Below are positions 9,195-17,929 of a stretch of 64,000 nucleotides of DNA, one piece after another. Numbering within the stretch: position 1 is the first letter of the stretch; each line of letters begins with the position of its first letter. Both the position numbers and the translations under genes were made by a program. The notes under the pieces were generated by a model, which searched no databases, was not told the DNA's origin, and saw only the letters and a program-made list of their open reading frames with translations. Source of the stretch: Zymobacter sp047495495. Its GTDB lineage: Bacteria; Pseudomonadota; Gammaproteobacteria; Pseudomonadales; Halomonadaceae. Where the stretch lies: assembly GCF_047495495.1 (NCBI RefSeq), contig NZ_CP179930.1:1178001-1242000 (forward strand), given 5' to 3'.

Positions 9195-10190
9195 ATGTCC
9201 AACTTCGATAATTATGCCGCAGTGCCCGGTGAGCAGCCTTCCGTCCGCCTGCCGAGCCTGGATACGCTTCAGCTAAGCGATCATATCGTGGCCGAGGCGT
9301 TGCTGACGCCGCGCGATCTGCTGCGCTGGTGCACGAGCGTCTTCGAGCGGGGTCAGCAAGGAAAGCCGCTTTACTACGGGCATGGCACGACAACGGCCTG
9401 GGATGAAGCTGCGGCGCTGGTAATGGGCGCGCTGAATCTGCCTCATGAAGCAGCACCAGAAGTGCTAGATGCGCGTCTGCTGCGCGCTGAGCGTGACCAT
9501 ATCATCCGCTTGGCACGCCTGCGCATCGAAACGCGCCGTCCGCTGCCCTATCTGCTCGGTGAAGCTTGGTTTGCAGGGCTGCGTTTTAAGGTTGATGAGC
9601 GTGTACTGATTCCGCGTTCGCCCATTGCTGAGCTTATCGAAGACGGTTTTTCGAGCTGGTTCCCAGAACGGGATCCGGCGCGTGTGCTTGATCTGTGCAC
9701 GGGGTCTGGTTGTATCGGTATTGCAGCAGCGCTGGCATTGCCTACCAGCCACGTCGTGCTGGCCGATATCAGTGACGATGCGTTGGATGTGGCGCGTATT
9801 AACCGCGACCGTTACGACCTGCAGCAGCGCGTGGATGTCGTTAAGAGTGATCTTTTCTCTGGGCTAGCAGGTCAGCGTTTCGACCTGATCGTCTCCAACC
9901 CACCCTATGTCGATGCTGATGATCTGGCGGCCATGCCCGCTGAATATCATCATGAACCGGCGCTGGCGCTTGGTTCTGGGGCTGACGGTCTTGATCTGAC
10001 GCGCCGGATGCTTGCAGAAGCGCGCCAGTACCTGACAGATGATGGTATTCTTATCGTTGAGGTCGGCAACTCCGAGCGCCACCTGCAAGACGCTTACCCT
10101 GAACTGCCGTTCATCTGGATTGAATTCGAACGCGGTGGTCACGGTGTATTTGCCTTGCAGGCCAGTGATCTGGAGCTGCTTTCACGGTAA
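9195..10190 (+). CDS. prmB: Ribosomal protein L3 N5-glutamine methyltransferase PrmB
   Basis: SAM-dependent methyltransferase modifying a glutamine of ribosomal protein L3. The class-I fold motif VLDLCTGSGCIGIAAAL is followed by the catalytic NPPY at residues 235-238, where the Gln side chain binds. The N-terminal helical domain contains RRPLPYLLGEAWFAG and VLIPRSPIAELIE. I chose the ATG at 9195 (331 residues); an in-frame TTG at 9126 would add a non-conserved leader, and neither start has a clear Shine-Dalgarno. PrmB rather than PrmC is favoured by the immediately following aroC, the standard prmB-aroC pair. Confidence 0.93.
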   Translation: MSNFDNYAAVPGEQPSVRLPSLDTLQLSDHIVAEALLTPRDLLRWCTSVFERGQQGKPLYYGHGTTTAWDEAAALVMGALNLPHEAAPEVLDARLLRAERDHIIRLARLRIETRRPLPYLLGEAWFAGLRFKVDERVLIPRSPIAELIEDGFSSWFPERDPARVLDLCTGSGCIGIAAALALPTSHVVLADISDDALDVARINRDRYDLQQRVDVVKSDLFSGLAGQRFDLIVSNPPYVDADDLAAMPAEYHHEPALALGSGADGLDLTRRMLAEARQYLTDDGILIVEVGNSERHLQDAYPELPFIWIEFERGGHGVFALQASDLELLSR

Positions 10191-10229
10191 TCGGCGGCTG
10201 CGCCAGACGGCAATGATAAGGTAGAGGAA

Positions 10230-11321
10230 ATGGCGGGTAACACATTCGGCACCCTATTCACTGTAACGACGTTCGGCGAAAGCCACGGTCTGGCCCTGGG
10301 CGCGATCGTAGATGGCTGCCCGCCGGGAATTCCGCTCACCGAAGCGGATCTTCAGCACGATCTGGATCGTCGTCGACCGGGGCAATCCCGCCATACCACG
10401 CAGCGTCGCGAGCCGGATCAGGTGCGCATTCTGTCCGGTGTGTTCGAAGGGGTGACGACCGGCACGCCGATCGGGCTGCTGATTGAGAATACGGATCAGC
10501 GTTCCAAGGACTACTCGCAGATAAGTGAGCAGTTCCGACCGGCTCATGCTGACTACACCTATTGGCATAAGTATGGTCGCCGCGATTACCGTGGCGGTGG
10601 CCGTAGCAGTGCCCGTGAAACCGCTATGCGTGTGGCGGCTGGGGCCGTGGCGAAGAAGGTGCTGGCGGCTAAAGGCATTCAGGTGCGTGGCTACATGAGC
10701 CAGCTGGGGCCGATTGAACTGCCGTTCGTTGGCTGGGAGCACGTTGAGCAGAATGCTTTCTTCTGCGCCGACCCGAGCAAGGTGGAAGCGCTCGAAACCT
10801 ATATGGATGAACTGCGCCGTGCGCAGGACTCCATTGGTGCCGTCATTACTGTCGTGGCTGAAGGCGTTCCGCCAGGTCTGGGCGAGCCTATTTTCGACCG
10901 TCTGGATGCCGAACTGGCGCACGGTCTGATGAGCATCAATGCCGTGAAGGGCGTTGAAATCGGTGCAGGTTTCGCCAGCGTGACGCAGCGTGGCTCAGAA
11001 CACCGTGATGAGATGACGCCGGAAGGTTTCCTCTCCAACAATGCGGGTGGCATCTTGGGCGGCATTTCCAGCGGTCAGCCAATCGTTGCGCGCCTAGCGC
11101 TGAAACCAACCTCCAGCATCACCACGCCGGGGCGTAGCATTGATATCCACGGCGAGCCGATAGAGTTGGTCACCAAAGGGCGTCATGATCCCTGTGTGGG
11201 CATTCGTGCCACTCCCATTGCCGAGGCGATGATGGCATTGACCTTGGTGGATCACCTGATGCGCCATCGTGGTCAGTGTGGTGATGTTCACGTCGATACA
11301 CCGGTACTACCGCAGTTGTAA
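10230..11321 (+). CDS. aroC: Chorismate synthase
   Basis: Last step of the shikimate pathway: conversion of 5-enolpyruvylshikimate 3-phosphate to chorismate, needing reduced FMN. The 363-residue protein has the family signatures GESHGLALGAIVDGCPPG (residues 12-29), YRGGGRSSARETAMRVAAG and the C-terminal GRHDPCVGIRATPIAEAM. The ribosome site AGGTAGAGGAA precedes the ATG, and the gap from prmB is 39 bases, suggesting co-transcription. An intrinsic terminator follows. Confidence 0.98.
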   Translation: MAGNTFGTLFTVTTFGESHGLALGAIVDGCPPGIPLTEADLQHDLDRRRPGQSRHTTQRREPDQVRILSGVFEGVTTGTPIGLLIENTDQRSKDYSQISEQFRPAHADYTYWHKYGRRDYRGGGRSSARETAMRVAAGAVAKKVLAAKGIQVRGYMSQLGPIELPFVGWEHVEQNAFFCADPSKVEALETYMDELRRAQDSIGAVITVVAEGVPPGLGEPIFDRLDAELAHGLMSINAVKGVEIGAGFASVTQRGSEHRDEMTPEGFLSNNAGGILGGISSGQPIVARLALKPTSSITTPGRSIDIHGEPIELVTKGRHDPCVGIRATPIAEAMMALTLVDHLMRHRGQCGDVHVDTPVLPQL

Positions 11322-11353
11322 CGCCGCTGGCAATAAATGAGTCCAGAACACCG

Positions 11354-11385
11354 AGCCTGAAGCAGACCCCGCTTCAGGCTTTTTT
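11354..11385 (+). terminator. Intrinsic terminator of prmB-aroC
   Basis: A perfect 10-bp stem (11354-11363 with 11371-11380) with a 7-nt loop is followed by T5. Confidence 0.9.
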
Positions 11386-11496
11386 GTTGTCGGATGAAAG
11401 GGGCCGTTAATGGGTGGGGGCAAATCGAGAGGAATTGTGGATTCGACACATGGCATTCTATAAGGCTATTGCCATTAACGGTGGGAAGAGCAACGC

Positions 11497-11680
11497 TGTC
11501 CGCCTGTCCGCCTGTCCGCCTGTCCGCCTGTCCGCCTGTCCGCCTGTCCGCCTGTCCGCCTGTCCGCCTGTCCGCCTGTCCGCCTGTCCGCCTGTCCGCC
11601 TGTCCGCCTGTCCGCCTGTCCGCCTGTCCGCCTGTCCGCCTGTCCGCCTGTCCGCCTGTCCGCCTGTCCGCCTGTCCGCC
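11497..11680. repeat. Octamer tandem array, TGTCCGCC x 23
   Basis: Exactly 23 perfect copies of TGTCCGCC (184 bp) with no variant unit. The array starts about 110 bases after the aroC terminator. Its last base is also the first base of the LysR gene's stop codon, read on the other strand. Because the unit is not a multiple of three, all plus frames stay open across it and give an artificial eight-residue repeat, so open reading frames here are not evidence of coding. The complementary strand has regularly spaced GG pairs. Confidence 0.97.
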
Positions 11681-12597
11681 TAACCTTTCTTGTTCTGATG
11701 GGATGGGATATTCGAATTGACCGTGCTGTCCTGCGTGGCGCTCAGCAGGGCAAGCATCTGCTTGGCCGCGGCAGACAGGGTGCGGTCGCGGTGATGCAGT
11801 GCGCCTAGGCAGCGTTCGATAGGAGGACAGTCAACGGTCAGTCGCGTCACATTGTCATCGACCATGGTTTCGGGTAGCAGGCTCCAGCCCAGCCCCACCG
11901 AGGCCATCATCTTGAGGGTCTCAAGGTAATGGGTCGCCATCACCACCCGAGGGGCAAGGTGGGCTCGGGTAAAGCGGTCCATGATCAGGGAGCGTGTGAA
12001 GGTTAGCGGGTTCGGCAGTACCGCATCGTGCTGACTCAGTGTTTCCAGCGTCAGCGGTTGTTGGTTGCAGAGTGGGTCGTCGTGGCTGGTGACGAAGCAG
12101 AGTCTGTCACGCCACAGTGGCATGACGGCATAACGTGCGTCTTCATTTGGCGCAAGGGTAACCACTGCCAGCTCCAGTTCACCTTCTTTTATGCCGTGGT
12201 AGGCGTCTTCTGAGTCCAGAAAGCGCAGGTCGAGCTGTACATTAGGATAGTTCTGCCGAAACCGGCGCAGGATCGAGGGCAGGCGGTGCAGGCCAATGTG
12301 GTGGCTAGTGCCTAGCGTGAGTCTCCCGGTGATCTCGTGCTGATCATGCTGCAACGAACGCTGCGTGTCATCCATCAGCTCCAGAATCTGGTGCGCGCGA
12401 GGCAGCAGGCGCTGGCCCGCCTCGGTCAGCCGTACCTGGCGACCAATGCGGTCGAACAGCCGTTTGCCCAGCTGGTGTTCTAGGGTTGCCACGCGCTTGC
12501 TGACAGCAGATTGCGTCAGATGAAGGTGCTCGGCAGCCGTTGAGAACGAGTGGGCTTCTGCAACGGCAATAAAGGCGCGCAGCCCTTGGGTATCCAT
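11680..12597 (-). CDS. LysR-family transcriptional regulator
   Basis: 305-residue regulator. The N-terminal winged helix-turn-helix is clear (FIAVAEAHSFSTAAEHLHLT, then QSAVSKRVATLEHQLGKRLF), followed by the LysR substrate-binding domain (about 90-290; TLGTSHHIGLHRLPSILRRF). It is divergent from leuC across a 294-base gap, a common placement for a LysR gene in related genera. Control of leuCDB or of a neighbouring metabolic gene is plausible but unproven. The stop codon TAG abuts the 23-copy octamer array, so changes in array length would alter only the 3' untranslated part. Confidence 0.9.
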   Translation of the reverse strand: MDTQGLRAFIAVAEAHSFSTAAEHLHLTQSAVSKRVATLEHQLGKRLFDRIGRQVRLTEAGQRLLPRAHQILELMDDTQRSLQHDQHEITGRLTLGTSHHIGLHRLPSILRRFRQNYPNVQLDLRFLDSEDAYHGIKEGELELAVVTLAPNEDARYAVMPLWRDRLCFVTSHDDPLCNQQPLTLETLSQHDAVLPNPLTFTRSLIMDRFTRAHLAPRVVMATHYLETLKMMASVGLGWSLLPETMVDDNVTRLTVDCPPIERCLGALHHRDRTLSAAAKQMLALLSATQDSTVNSNIPSHQNKKG

Positions 12598-12891
12598 AAC
12601 ATATCACCTTTGATTGGCATCGTTGATTTGGGGAGGAGCATGGAGAGCGGCTGTATGTCTCTTGGTCACGAACGGTCACGTTATTATCTATTCTAGAATG
12701 GAATGGGTTGTATTAGAAATATGAATTGATTTCATGAGTGATGGCAGTGTAGTCTTGCTGCATATAGCGCATGTTTGACTATAAACGATATCTTGTTTCT
12801 GTCCTTGTGAAATCACAGCAATAAAATAGTGATTGTAGCAAGCATAAAGGTGTTTGTTGCTTGGCAAGGAAGGCAATTCTGGGAGAACGAC

Positions 12892-14337
12892 ATGGCAGGA
12901 CAGACGCTTTACGACAAACTCTGGGCAGCGCACCTCGTGCAGCAGCGTGAAGATGGTTCTTCACTGCTCTACATCGATCGTCAGTTGCTGCACGAAGTCA
13001 CGTCACCGCAGGCTTTCGAAGGGCTGCGTCTGGCGGGTCGCAAACCGTGGCGTCTGAGTGCCAACGTGGCCACGGCGGACCATAACGTGCCGACGACGCT
13101 GCTGGAGCGCAAGGAAGGCATTGACGGTATCCGGGATGATATCGCTCGTATTCAGGTATCCACGCTTGACGATAACTGCAGCGCCTTTGGTGTCACGCTG
13201 TTCTCAATCAACGATGAACGTCAAGGCATTGTGCACGTCATGGGGCCGGAGCAGGGCGCAACCTTGCCGGGCATGACAGTGGTCTGTGGCGATTCCCATA
13301 CATCCACGCATGGTGCTTTTGCAGCCCTGTCACACGGTATCGGTACGTCCGAGGTCGAGCATGTGCTGGCGACCCAGTGCCTCATCCAGCAGAAGATGAA
13401 GAACATGCTGGTGCGTGTCGAAGGTGAGCTGGGTGCTGGTGTTACGGCGAAGGATGTCGTGTTGGCCGTAATCGGCCGCATCGGTACGGCTGGCGGTACC
13501 GGCTATGCCATCGAGTTCGCTGGTAGCGCGATCCGCAGCCTCAGCATGGAAGGCCGTATGACGGTATGCAACATGGCGATCGAAGCGGGGGCGCGTGTAG
13601 GGCTTGTCGCCGTCGACCAGACCACCATCGACTACATCAAGGGCCGCCCGTTTGCACCGAAACCGGAGCAGTGGGAAGCGGCTGTCGAAAGCTGGAAGCA
13701 CTGGGTCTCCGATAAAGATGCGCATTTCGATCGCGTTGTCGAGATTAGCGCAGCGGATATCGAGCCGCAGGTCAGCTGGGGCACCAGTCCTGAAATGGTA
13801 TTGCCGGTCAGTGCTGCCGTGCCTGATCCGGCCAAGGAAGCGGACGAAACGCGTCGTCGCAGTATCGAACGTGCGCTTGAATACATGGGCCTTGAAGCGA
13901 ATCAGAAAATTTCTGATATCCCGGTAGACAAGGTGTTCATCGGTTCGTGCACCAACGGTCGTATCGAAGATATCCGTGAAGCCGCACGCGTTGCGAAAGG
14001 CCGTCACGTTGCGCCGTCCGTCAAGCTGGCGATGGTGGTGCCGGGGTCTGGGCTGGTCAAGAAACAGGCTGAGAAGGAAGGTCTTGACCGTATTTTGATT
14101 GAGGCAGGGTTTGAATGGCGTGAACCGGGTTGCTCCATGTGTCTGGCGATGAACGCCGACAAGCTGGGCAACGGTGAGCATTGTGCCTCCACGTCCAACC
14201 GCAACTTCGAAGGACGTCAGGGATACGGCGGTCGTACGCACCTCGTCAGCCCCGCCATGGCAGCGGCTGCAGCGATTGCGGGCCATTTCGTCGATGTCCG
14301 TGATTTCGACCCTGAACCGTTGGCGGCTACCGCCTGA
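12892..14337 (+). CDS. leuC: 3-isopropylmalate dehydratase large subunit
   Basis: Large subunit of isopropylmalate isomerase, an aconitase-family 4Fe-4S enzyme of leucine synthesis acting with LeuD. The start at 12892 (MAGQTLYDKLWAAHLV) matches the family and follows GGGAGAACGAC; an open frame back to 12829 is not conserved. The cluster ligands are C353 (FIGSCTNGR), C414 and C417 (PGCSMC). CGDSHTSTHGAFAALSHGIG is also present. It has 481 residues. It is the first gene of a leuC-leuD-leuB run. Confidence 0.98.
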   Translation: MAGQTLYDKLWAAHLVQQREDGSSLLYIDRQLLHEVTSPQAFEGLRLAGRKPWRLSANVATADHNVPTTLLERKEGIDGIRDDIARIQVSTLDDNCSAFGVTLFSINDERQGIVHVMGPEQGATLPGMTVVCGDSHTSTHGAFAALSHGIGTSEVEHVLATQCLIQQKMKNMLVRVEGELGAGVTAKDVVLAVIGRIGTAGGTGYAIEFAGSAIRSLSMEGRMTVCNMAIEAGARVGLVAVDQTTIDYIKGRPFAPKPEQWEAAVESWKHWVSDKDAHFDRVVEISAADIEPQVSWGTSPEMVLPVSAAVPDPAKEADETRRRSIERALEYMGLEANQKISDIPVDKVFIGSCTNGRIEDIREAARVAKGRHVAPSVKLAMVVPGSGLVKKQAEKEGLDRILIEAGFEWREPGCSMCLAMNADKLGNGEHCASTSNRNFEGRQGYGGRTHLVSPAMAAAAAIAGHFVDVRDFDPEPLAATA

Positions 14338-14370
14338 TTTCTGACCACAGTCCGTTCGGAGAATATTGGC

Positions 14371-15006
14371 ATGGAAAAATTTACTCGTATGACCGGCCTC
14401 GTGGCACCGCTTGATCGCGCCAACGTGGACACTGACCTCATTATTCCGAAGCAGTTCCTCAAGTCCATCAAGCGGACGGGGTTCGGCCCCAACCTGTTCG
14501 ATGAGCTTCGCTACCTTGATGAAGGGCAGCCGGGCCAAGATTGCAGCACACGACCGCTTAACCCCGAGTTCGTCCTCAACAAGCCGCGCTACAAAGGGGC
14601 ACAGGTGCTGATCGCGCGCGACAACTTCGGCTGCGGTAGCTCTCGTGAGCACGCCCCGTGGGCACTGAAGGACTTCGGTTTCCGTGCGGTCATCGCGCCG
14701 AGTTTTGCAGATATCTTCTACAATAACTCGTTCAAGAACGGGCTGTTGCTGATTCGTCTGGATGCCGAGATCGTCGATCAGCTGTTCCGCGAAGTCGACG
14801 CGAACGAAGGCTATGCGCTGGATATCGACCTGACCGAGCAGAAGGTCACCACGCCAAGCGGTGAAACGTTCTCGTTTGATATTGACCCGTTCCGCAAGCA
14901 CTGTCTTGAAGAAGGGCTGGACGATATCGGCATTACCCTCCAGCAGGCGGATGCCATTCGGGCCTTCGAAGCGCGTTATCATCAACAGTTCCCTTGGCTG
15001 GCCTAA
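14371..15006 (+). CDS. leuD: 3-isopropylmalate dehydratase small subunit
   Basis: Swivelling-domain partner of LeuC, 211 residues. Recognised from VAPLDRANVDTDLIIPKQFL at the start and the active-site stretch NFGCGSSREHAPWALKDFG. It begins 33 bases after leuC with GGAG upstream. It is followed by a short terminator-like hairpin and then leuB. Confidence 0.98.
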   Translation: MEKFTRMTGLVAPLDRANVDTDLIIPKQFLKSIKRTGFGPNLFDELRYLDEGQPGQDCSTRPLNPEFVLNKPRYKGAQVLIARDNFGCGSSREHAPWALKDFGFRAVIAPSFADIFYNNSFKNGLLLIRLDAEIVDQLFREVDANEGYALDIDLTEQKVTTPSGETFSFDIDPFRKHCLEEGLDDIGITLQQADAIRAFEARYHQQFPWLA

Positions 15007-15020
15007 GGGATGACTTTCAA

Positions 15021-15044
15021 GGGGCCGAGACGATCGGCCCCTTT
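15021..15044 (+). terminator. Terminator-like hairpin between leuD and leuB
   Basis: An 8-bp GC-rich stem (15021-15028 with 15034-15041) with a 5-nt loop is followed by TTT. It would partly uncouple leuB from leuCD. Confidence 0.6.
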
Positions 15045-15152
15045 CTGGCCGTGGTGCGATAAGGCATCATGGCTGCTGAAAATATAGGCGCGTATCGCGA
15101 AGGTTGAATGCAGAAGGCCTCCGATAGCGATCATTCATTCTGGAGAAGAAAG

Positions 15153-16238
15153 ATGACAAACCGCATTCTGGTATTGCCGGGGGATGGTATCGGGCCGGAA
15201 ATTACAGCAGAAGCCGTCAAGGTGCTGGATGCCTGCTACGAAGAAGGCTTCGACATGGAGCTGGTGTTCGGAAAAGTCGGCGGGGATGCTATTGATGCCA
15301 CAGGCGTACCGCTTCCCGATGAAACCCTGAAAGCCGCTCATGATGCCGATGCCATCCTGCTGGGTGCCGTTGGCGGCCCTAAATGGGAAGCACTGGAACC
15401 GCGCGAACATCGTCCTGAAAAAGGCCTGCTGGGTATTCGCAAAGGCCTGGAACTGTATGCCAACCTGCGCCCTGCAATCCTGTACCCGCAGCTGGCGGAA
15501 GCCTCCACGCTGCGCCCGGAAGTGGTGTCCGGTCTGGATATCATGATCGTGCGCGAACTGACCGGTGACATCTACTTCGGCGAGCCGCGCGGTTTCGGCG
15601 AGAAGGAAGATGGCACACGCTATGGTTACAACACGTACATCAGCGATGAAAAAGAAATTCGTCGCATCGGTCGTACGGCGTTCGATCTGGCTCGCAAACG
15701 CAATCGCAAAGTGTGCTCTGTCGATAAAGCGAACGTGCTGGAAGCGTCCATGCTGTGGCGCGAAATCATGAACGACATCGCGAAGGACTACCCGGATGTC
15801 GAACTGTCCCACATGTACATCGACAATGCGTCTATGCAGCTGGTGCGTGCGCCGAAGCAGTTCGATGTGATCGTGACCGGCAACATGTTCGGTGACATCT
15901 TGTCTGATGAAGCCTCTATGCTGACGGGCTCTATCGGTATGCTGCCGTCCGCCTCCCTCAATGCTAGCGGTCAAGGTATGTTCGAACCGAGTCACGGCAG
16001 TGCGCCGGATATCGCGGGCCAGAACATCGCTAACCCGCTGGCGACGATCCTGTCCGCTGCCATGATGCTGCGTTACTCGCTGGAAGCGCCCGAGCTGGCC
16101 GATCGCATCGAACGCGCCGTAGGCGACGTGTTGGATCAGGGGCTGCGCACGGCCGACATCATGCAGGAGGGAGCTCGTCGCGTCACGACCTCCGAAATGG
16201 GTGATGCCGTGGTTGAAGCGTTCAAACGCTTGAAATGA
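15153..16238 (+). CDS. leuB: 3-isopropylmalate dehydrogenase
   Basis: NAD-dependent oxidative decarboxylation of 3-isopropylmalate, the third leucine-specific step. The start at 15153 (MTNRILVLPGDGIGPEITAE) follows GGAGAAGAAAG. The 361-residue protein shows VRELTGDIYFGEPRG, the catalytic lysine and aspartate regions (DKANVLEASMLWREI; NMFGDILSDEASMLTGSIGM) and SHGSAPDIAGQNIANPLA. In pseudomonads and Halomonas asd follows soon after; here about 33 kb of other DNA intervenes. Confidence 0.98.
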   Translation: MTNRILVLPGDGIGPEITAEAVKVLDACYEEGFDMELVFGKVGGDAIDATGVPLPDETLKAAHDADAILLGAVGGPKWEALEPREHRPEKGLLGIRKGLELYANLRPAILYPQLAEASTLRPEVVSGLDIMIVRELTGDIYFGEPRGFGEKEDGTRYGYNTYISDEKEIRRIGRTAFDLARKRNRKVCSVDKANVLEASMLWREIMNDIAKDYPDVELSHMYIDNASMQLVRAPKQFDVIVTGNMFGDILSDEASMLTGSIGMLPSASLNASGQGMFEPSHGSAPDIAGQNIANPLATILSAAMMLRYSLEAPELADRIERAVGDVLDQGLRTADIMQEGARRVTTSEMGDAVVEAFKRLK

Positions 16239-16260
16239 CCCATTGCTCCTAGCGGCAATG

Positions 16261-16289
16261 CAGGCCCGGTGGCAATGCCATCGGGCCTG
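16261..16289 (+). terminator. Probable terminator after leuB
   Basis: An 8-bp stem (16261-16268 with 16282-16289) with possible inner pairing is followed by a T-rich stretch (TGTATTTAT). Confidence 0.55.
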
Positions 16290-16351
16290 TGTATTTATGG
16301 GCCTTTCGCACTTTCATTCCCCCATCTCCTTGGGTGCTCCTGGCAATAGCC

Positions 16352-16675
16352 TTACATTCCGTTTTCGTCGGTGATGATACGTTTGATGGCGATTGCATGC
16401 GTCTCTGATTGCTTGCTAGCGCCTGCGCTCTTATCGCCGCCAGATATTCTTCTATGTTGATGACGCATTGACGATAGGTCGGTAAAGAGAACGCTACCGT
16501 TTCCTGCCTGTTGATAAGGTGGTCCAGAGTCTAGTGCGCCACGCGACCAAGTAAAGCTGGGCAGAAGAGAAGTGGCTCCTGTAATGACTCGCCCTGGCGC
16601 TGGCATCTCGGTGGTGTGCAAGCATATAGTTCTCGCCAGATAGGGATGAGCGTGTTTCATAACCTCAATACTCAT
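16352..16675 (-). CDS. Doubtful open frame overlapping a MITE
   Basis: 107 codons with a hydrophilic C-terminus (KSAGASKQSETHAIAIKRII). Its apparent start lies inside the MITE at 16648-16767, so any real gene would have been cut or re-started by that insertion. I recognise no family. It could be a decayed gene end or chance. Confidence 0.2.
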   Translation of the reverse strand: MSIEVMKHAHPYLARTICLHTTEMPAPGRVITGATSLLPSFTWSRGALDSGPPYQQAGNGSVLFTDLSSMRHQHRRISGGDKSAGASKQSETHAIAIKRIITDENGM

Positions 16676-16767
16676 GTCATTGAAGGGGGCTCACGTCACA
16701 AAAGTGCGACATAAACCATCTATTTCAGGAATGGCAAAAGCAATCACTTAGGTTATGAAACAGACTC
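16648..16767. mobile_element. MITE copy A, 120 bp
   Basis: Non-coding element with terminal inverted repeats GAGCGTGTTTCATAACCT and (complement) GAGTCTGTTTCATAACCT. Its reverse complement is identical over all 120 bases to copy C at 17043-17162. The flanks are GAT and TAA, so no clean target duplication remains here. The ends resemble those of the IS at 7852-8716. Confidence 0.88.
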
Positions 16768-16893
16768 TAAATACTATATAAAAAATTACCGTACTGTTAT
16801 TGCTTAAACTTCAAGGCATGTTGCTGCAAGGTATCCTATTGATGATAGGAATATGATGAATGATGGCAGCCATGAGTCACCATACTGAAATTA

Positions 16894-17013
16894 GAGACGG
16901 CTTCATAACCTGAATGATTGCTTTTACTCTTTCTAAAATAGACGGCTTCTACCGCGATTTTGCGGTCTTAATCCCCTTCAATGACATCGACATTGGGGTT
17001 ATGAGACATGCTC
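16894..17013. mobile_element. MITE copy B, 120 bp, diverged
   Basis: Same length and layout as copies A and C. The ends are GAGACGGCTTCATAACCT and GGGTTATGAGACATGCTC. It shares the inner stretches TGATTGCTTTT and CCCCTTCAATGACAT. It is preceded by TTA (16891-16893); the right flank is TCA, one change from a TTA duplication. It contains its own small hairpin (ACCGCGATTTTGCGGT). Confidence 0.82.
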
Positions 17014-17042
17014 TCAATGGGAATATTCATAACCAGCACTTA

Positions 17043-17162
17043 GAGTCTGTTTCATAACCTAAGTGATTGCTTTTGCCATTCCTGAAATAGATGGTTTATG
17101 TCGCACTTTTGTGACGTGAGCCCCCTTCAATGACATGAGTATTGAGGTTATGAAACACGCTC
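17043..17162. mobile_element. MITE copy C, 120 bp
   Basis: Identical inverted copy of A. It is flanked by TTA on both sides (17040-17042 and 17163-17165), the same 3-bp duplication as the IS at 7852. With copy A it forms a perfect 120-bp inverted repeat enclosing about 275 bases. Confidence 0.9.
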
Positions 17163-17165
17163 TTA

Positions 17166-17284
17166 GAGAGTGTTTAATAACTTCAATATTTGTGTCATTC
17201 AAGTGCCTAACACTACAGAAATGTGGCAAAAATCATCTGCTCTAGATAGGGCAAAATAAATTATTTGGGCTATAAAGTGGTCTT
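17166..17284. mobile_element. MITE copy D, 119 bp, strongly diverged
   Basis: Starts GAGAGTGTTTAATAACTTC directly after the TTA that also flanks copy C, and ends before another TTA (17285-17287). The interior is only distantly similar (TGTCATTCAAGTGCC). It is an older member of the same family. Confidence 0.65.
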
Positions 17285-17287
17285 TTA

Positions 17288-17929
17288 ATAAGGGTGTAAG
17301 TAAATAGGCTGGGTTTGCGGATATTTTACAATCGTATGGCATAAATGATAAAGGCCTTGTATTTTGCATTGAGCATCAACGCCATTAGATTAGTAACGGT
17401 TGGTTTTGTATTTTTATTACAGGCTGTCATTATTTTAGCAGTTGCACTGATTCCTTGATACTGTATATATCTTTCTATCCTTTTTATATTACAAGTAGTA
17501 ACGCATTGATCATCAATTATTTGATAATGACACTTCCATCGCTGTTATCACTATTATTGCCTTCCCTGAGACACGTAGACTTATCTGTTCTCGTTGATTT
17601 GCTGTTTTCATATTCTAGCGTGTGCTGATGCTTATCTTGGGAGGTATGCCGATATAGAGCATATGCCTTTGATGTGGGTGAGGCCATGGCGTGTTCTTGA
17701 TGCTGGGTGTGTATCTTGAGCCGTACCGTAAAGAAAAACCGTGCAGTGTTGCAGATCGGGTAGAGGCCCACCGATCATGGGCGTATGCTATTTGAGTAGC
17801 GTGCTAAGTGGCGGCAAGGGTGGTGTTTTCGCCGTGCGGCGGATAGGCGCAAGTCGGGCATTGTTATCCGTGGGTGGCAGCGCTATCGGATGGCGTGGTG
17901 TATCAGGTCTTTCTCGTGACAGGTGATTC
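17288..17929. other. AT-rich intergenic stretch, no gene recognised
   Basis: About 640 bases with markedly lower GC than the flanking genes. Short open frames on both strands have no recognisable content and no good ribosome sites. The last 100 bases probably carry the promoter of the MFS gene. Confidence 0.4.

Noticed and set aside
11394..11720. Open frames with an eight-residue repeat across the TGTCCGCC array
   Set aside because: An 8-bp unit without stops keeps every plus-strand frame open; there is no ribosome site or non-repeat domain, so it is a by-product of the array.
13330..14985. Long minus-strand open frame (551 codons) opposite leuC and leuD
   Set aside because: Shadow of strongly biased codons in two certain genes; the protein has no recognisable content.
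17517..17771. 84-codon minus-strand open frame in the AT-rich stretch
   Set aside because: No ribosome site, no recognisable domain and repetitive polar composition; probably chance.
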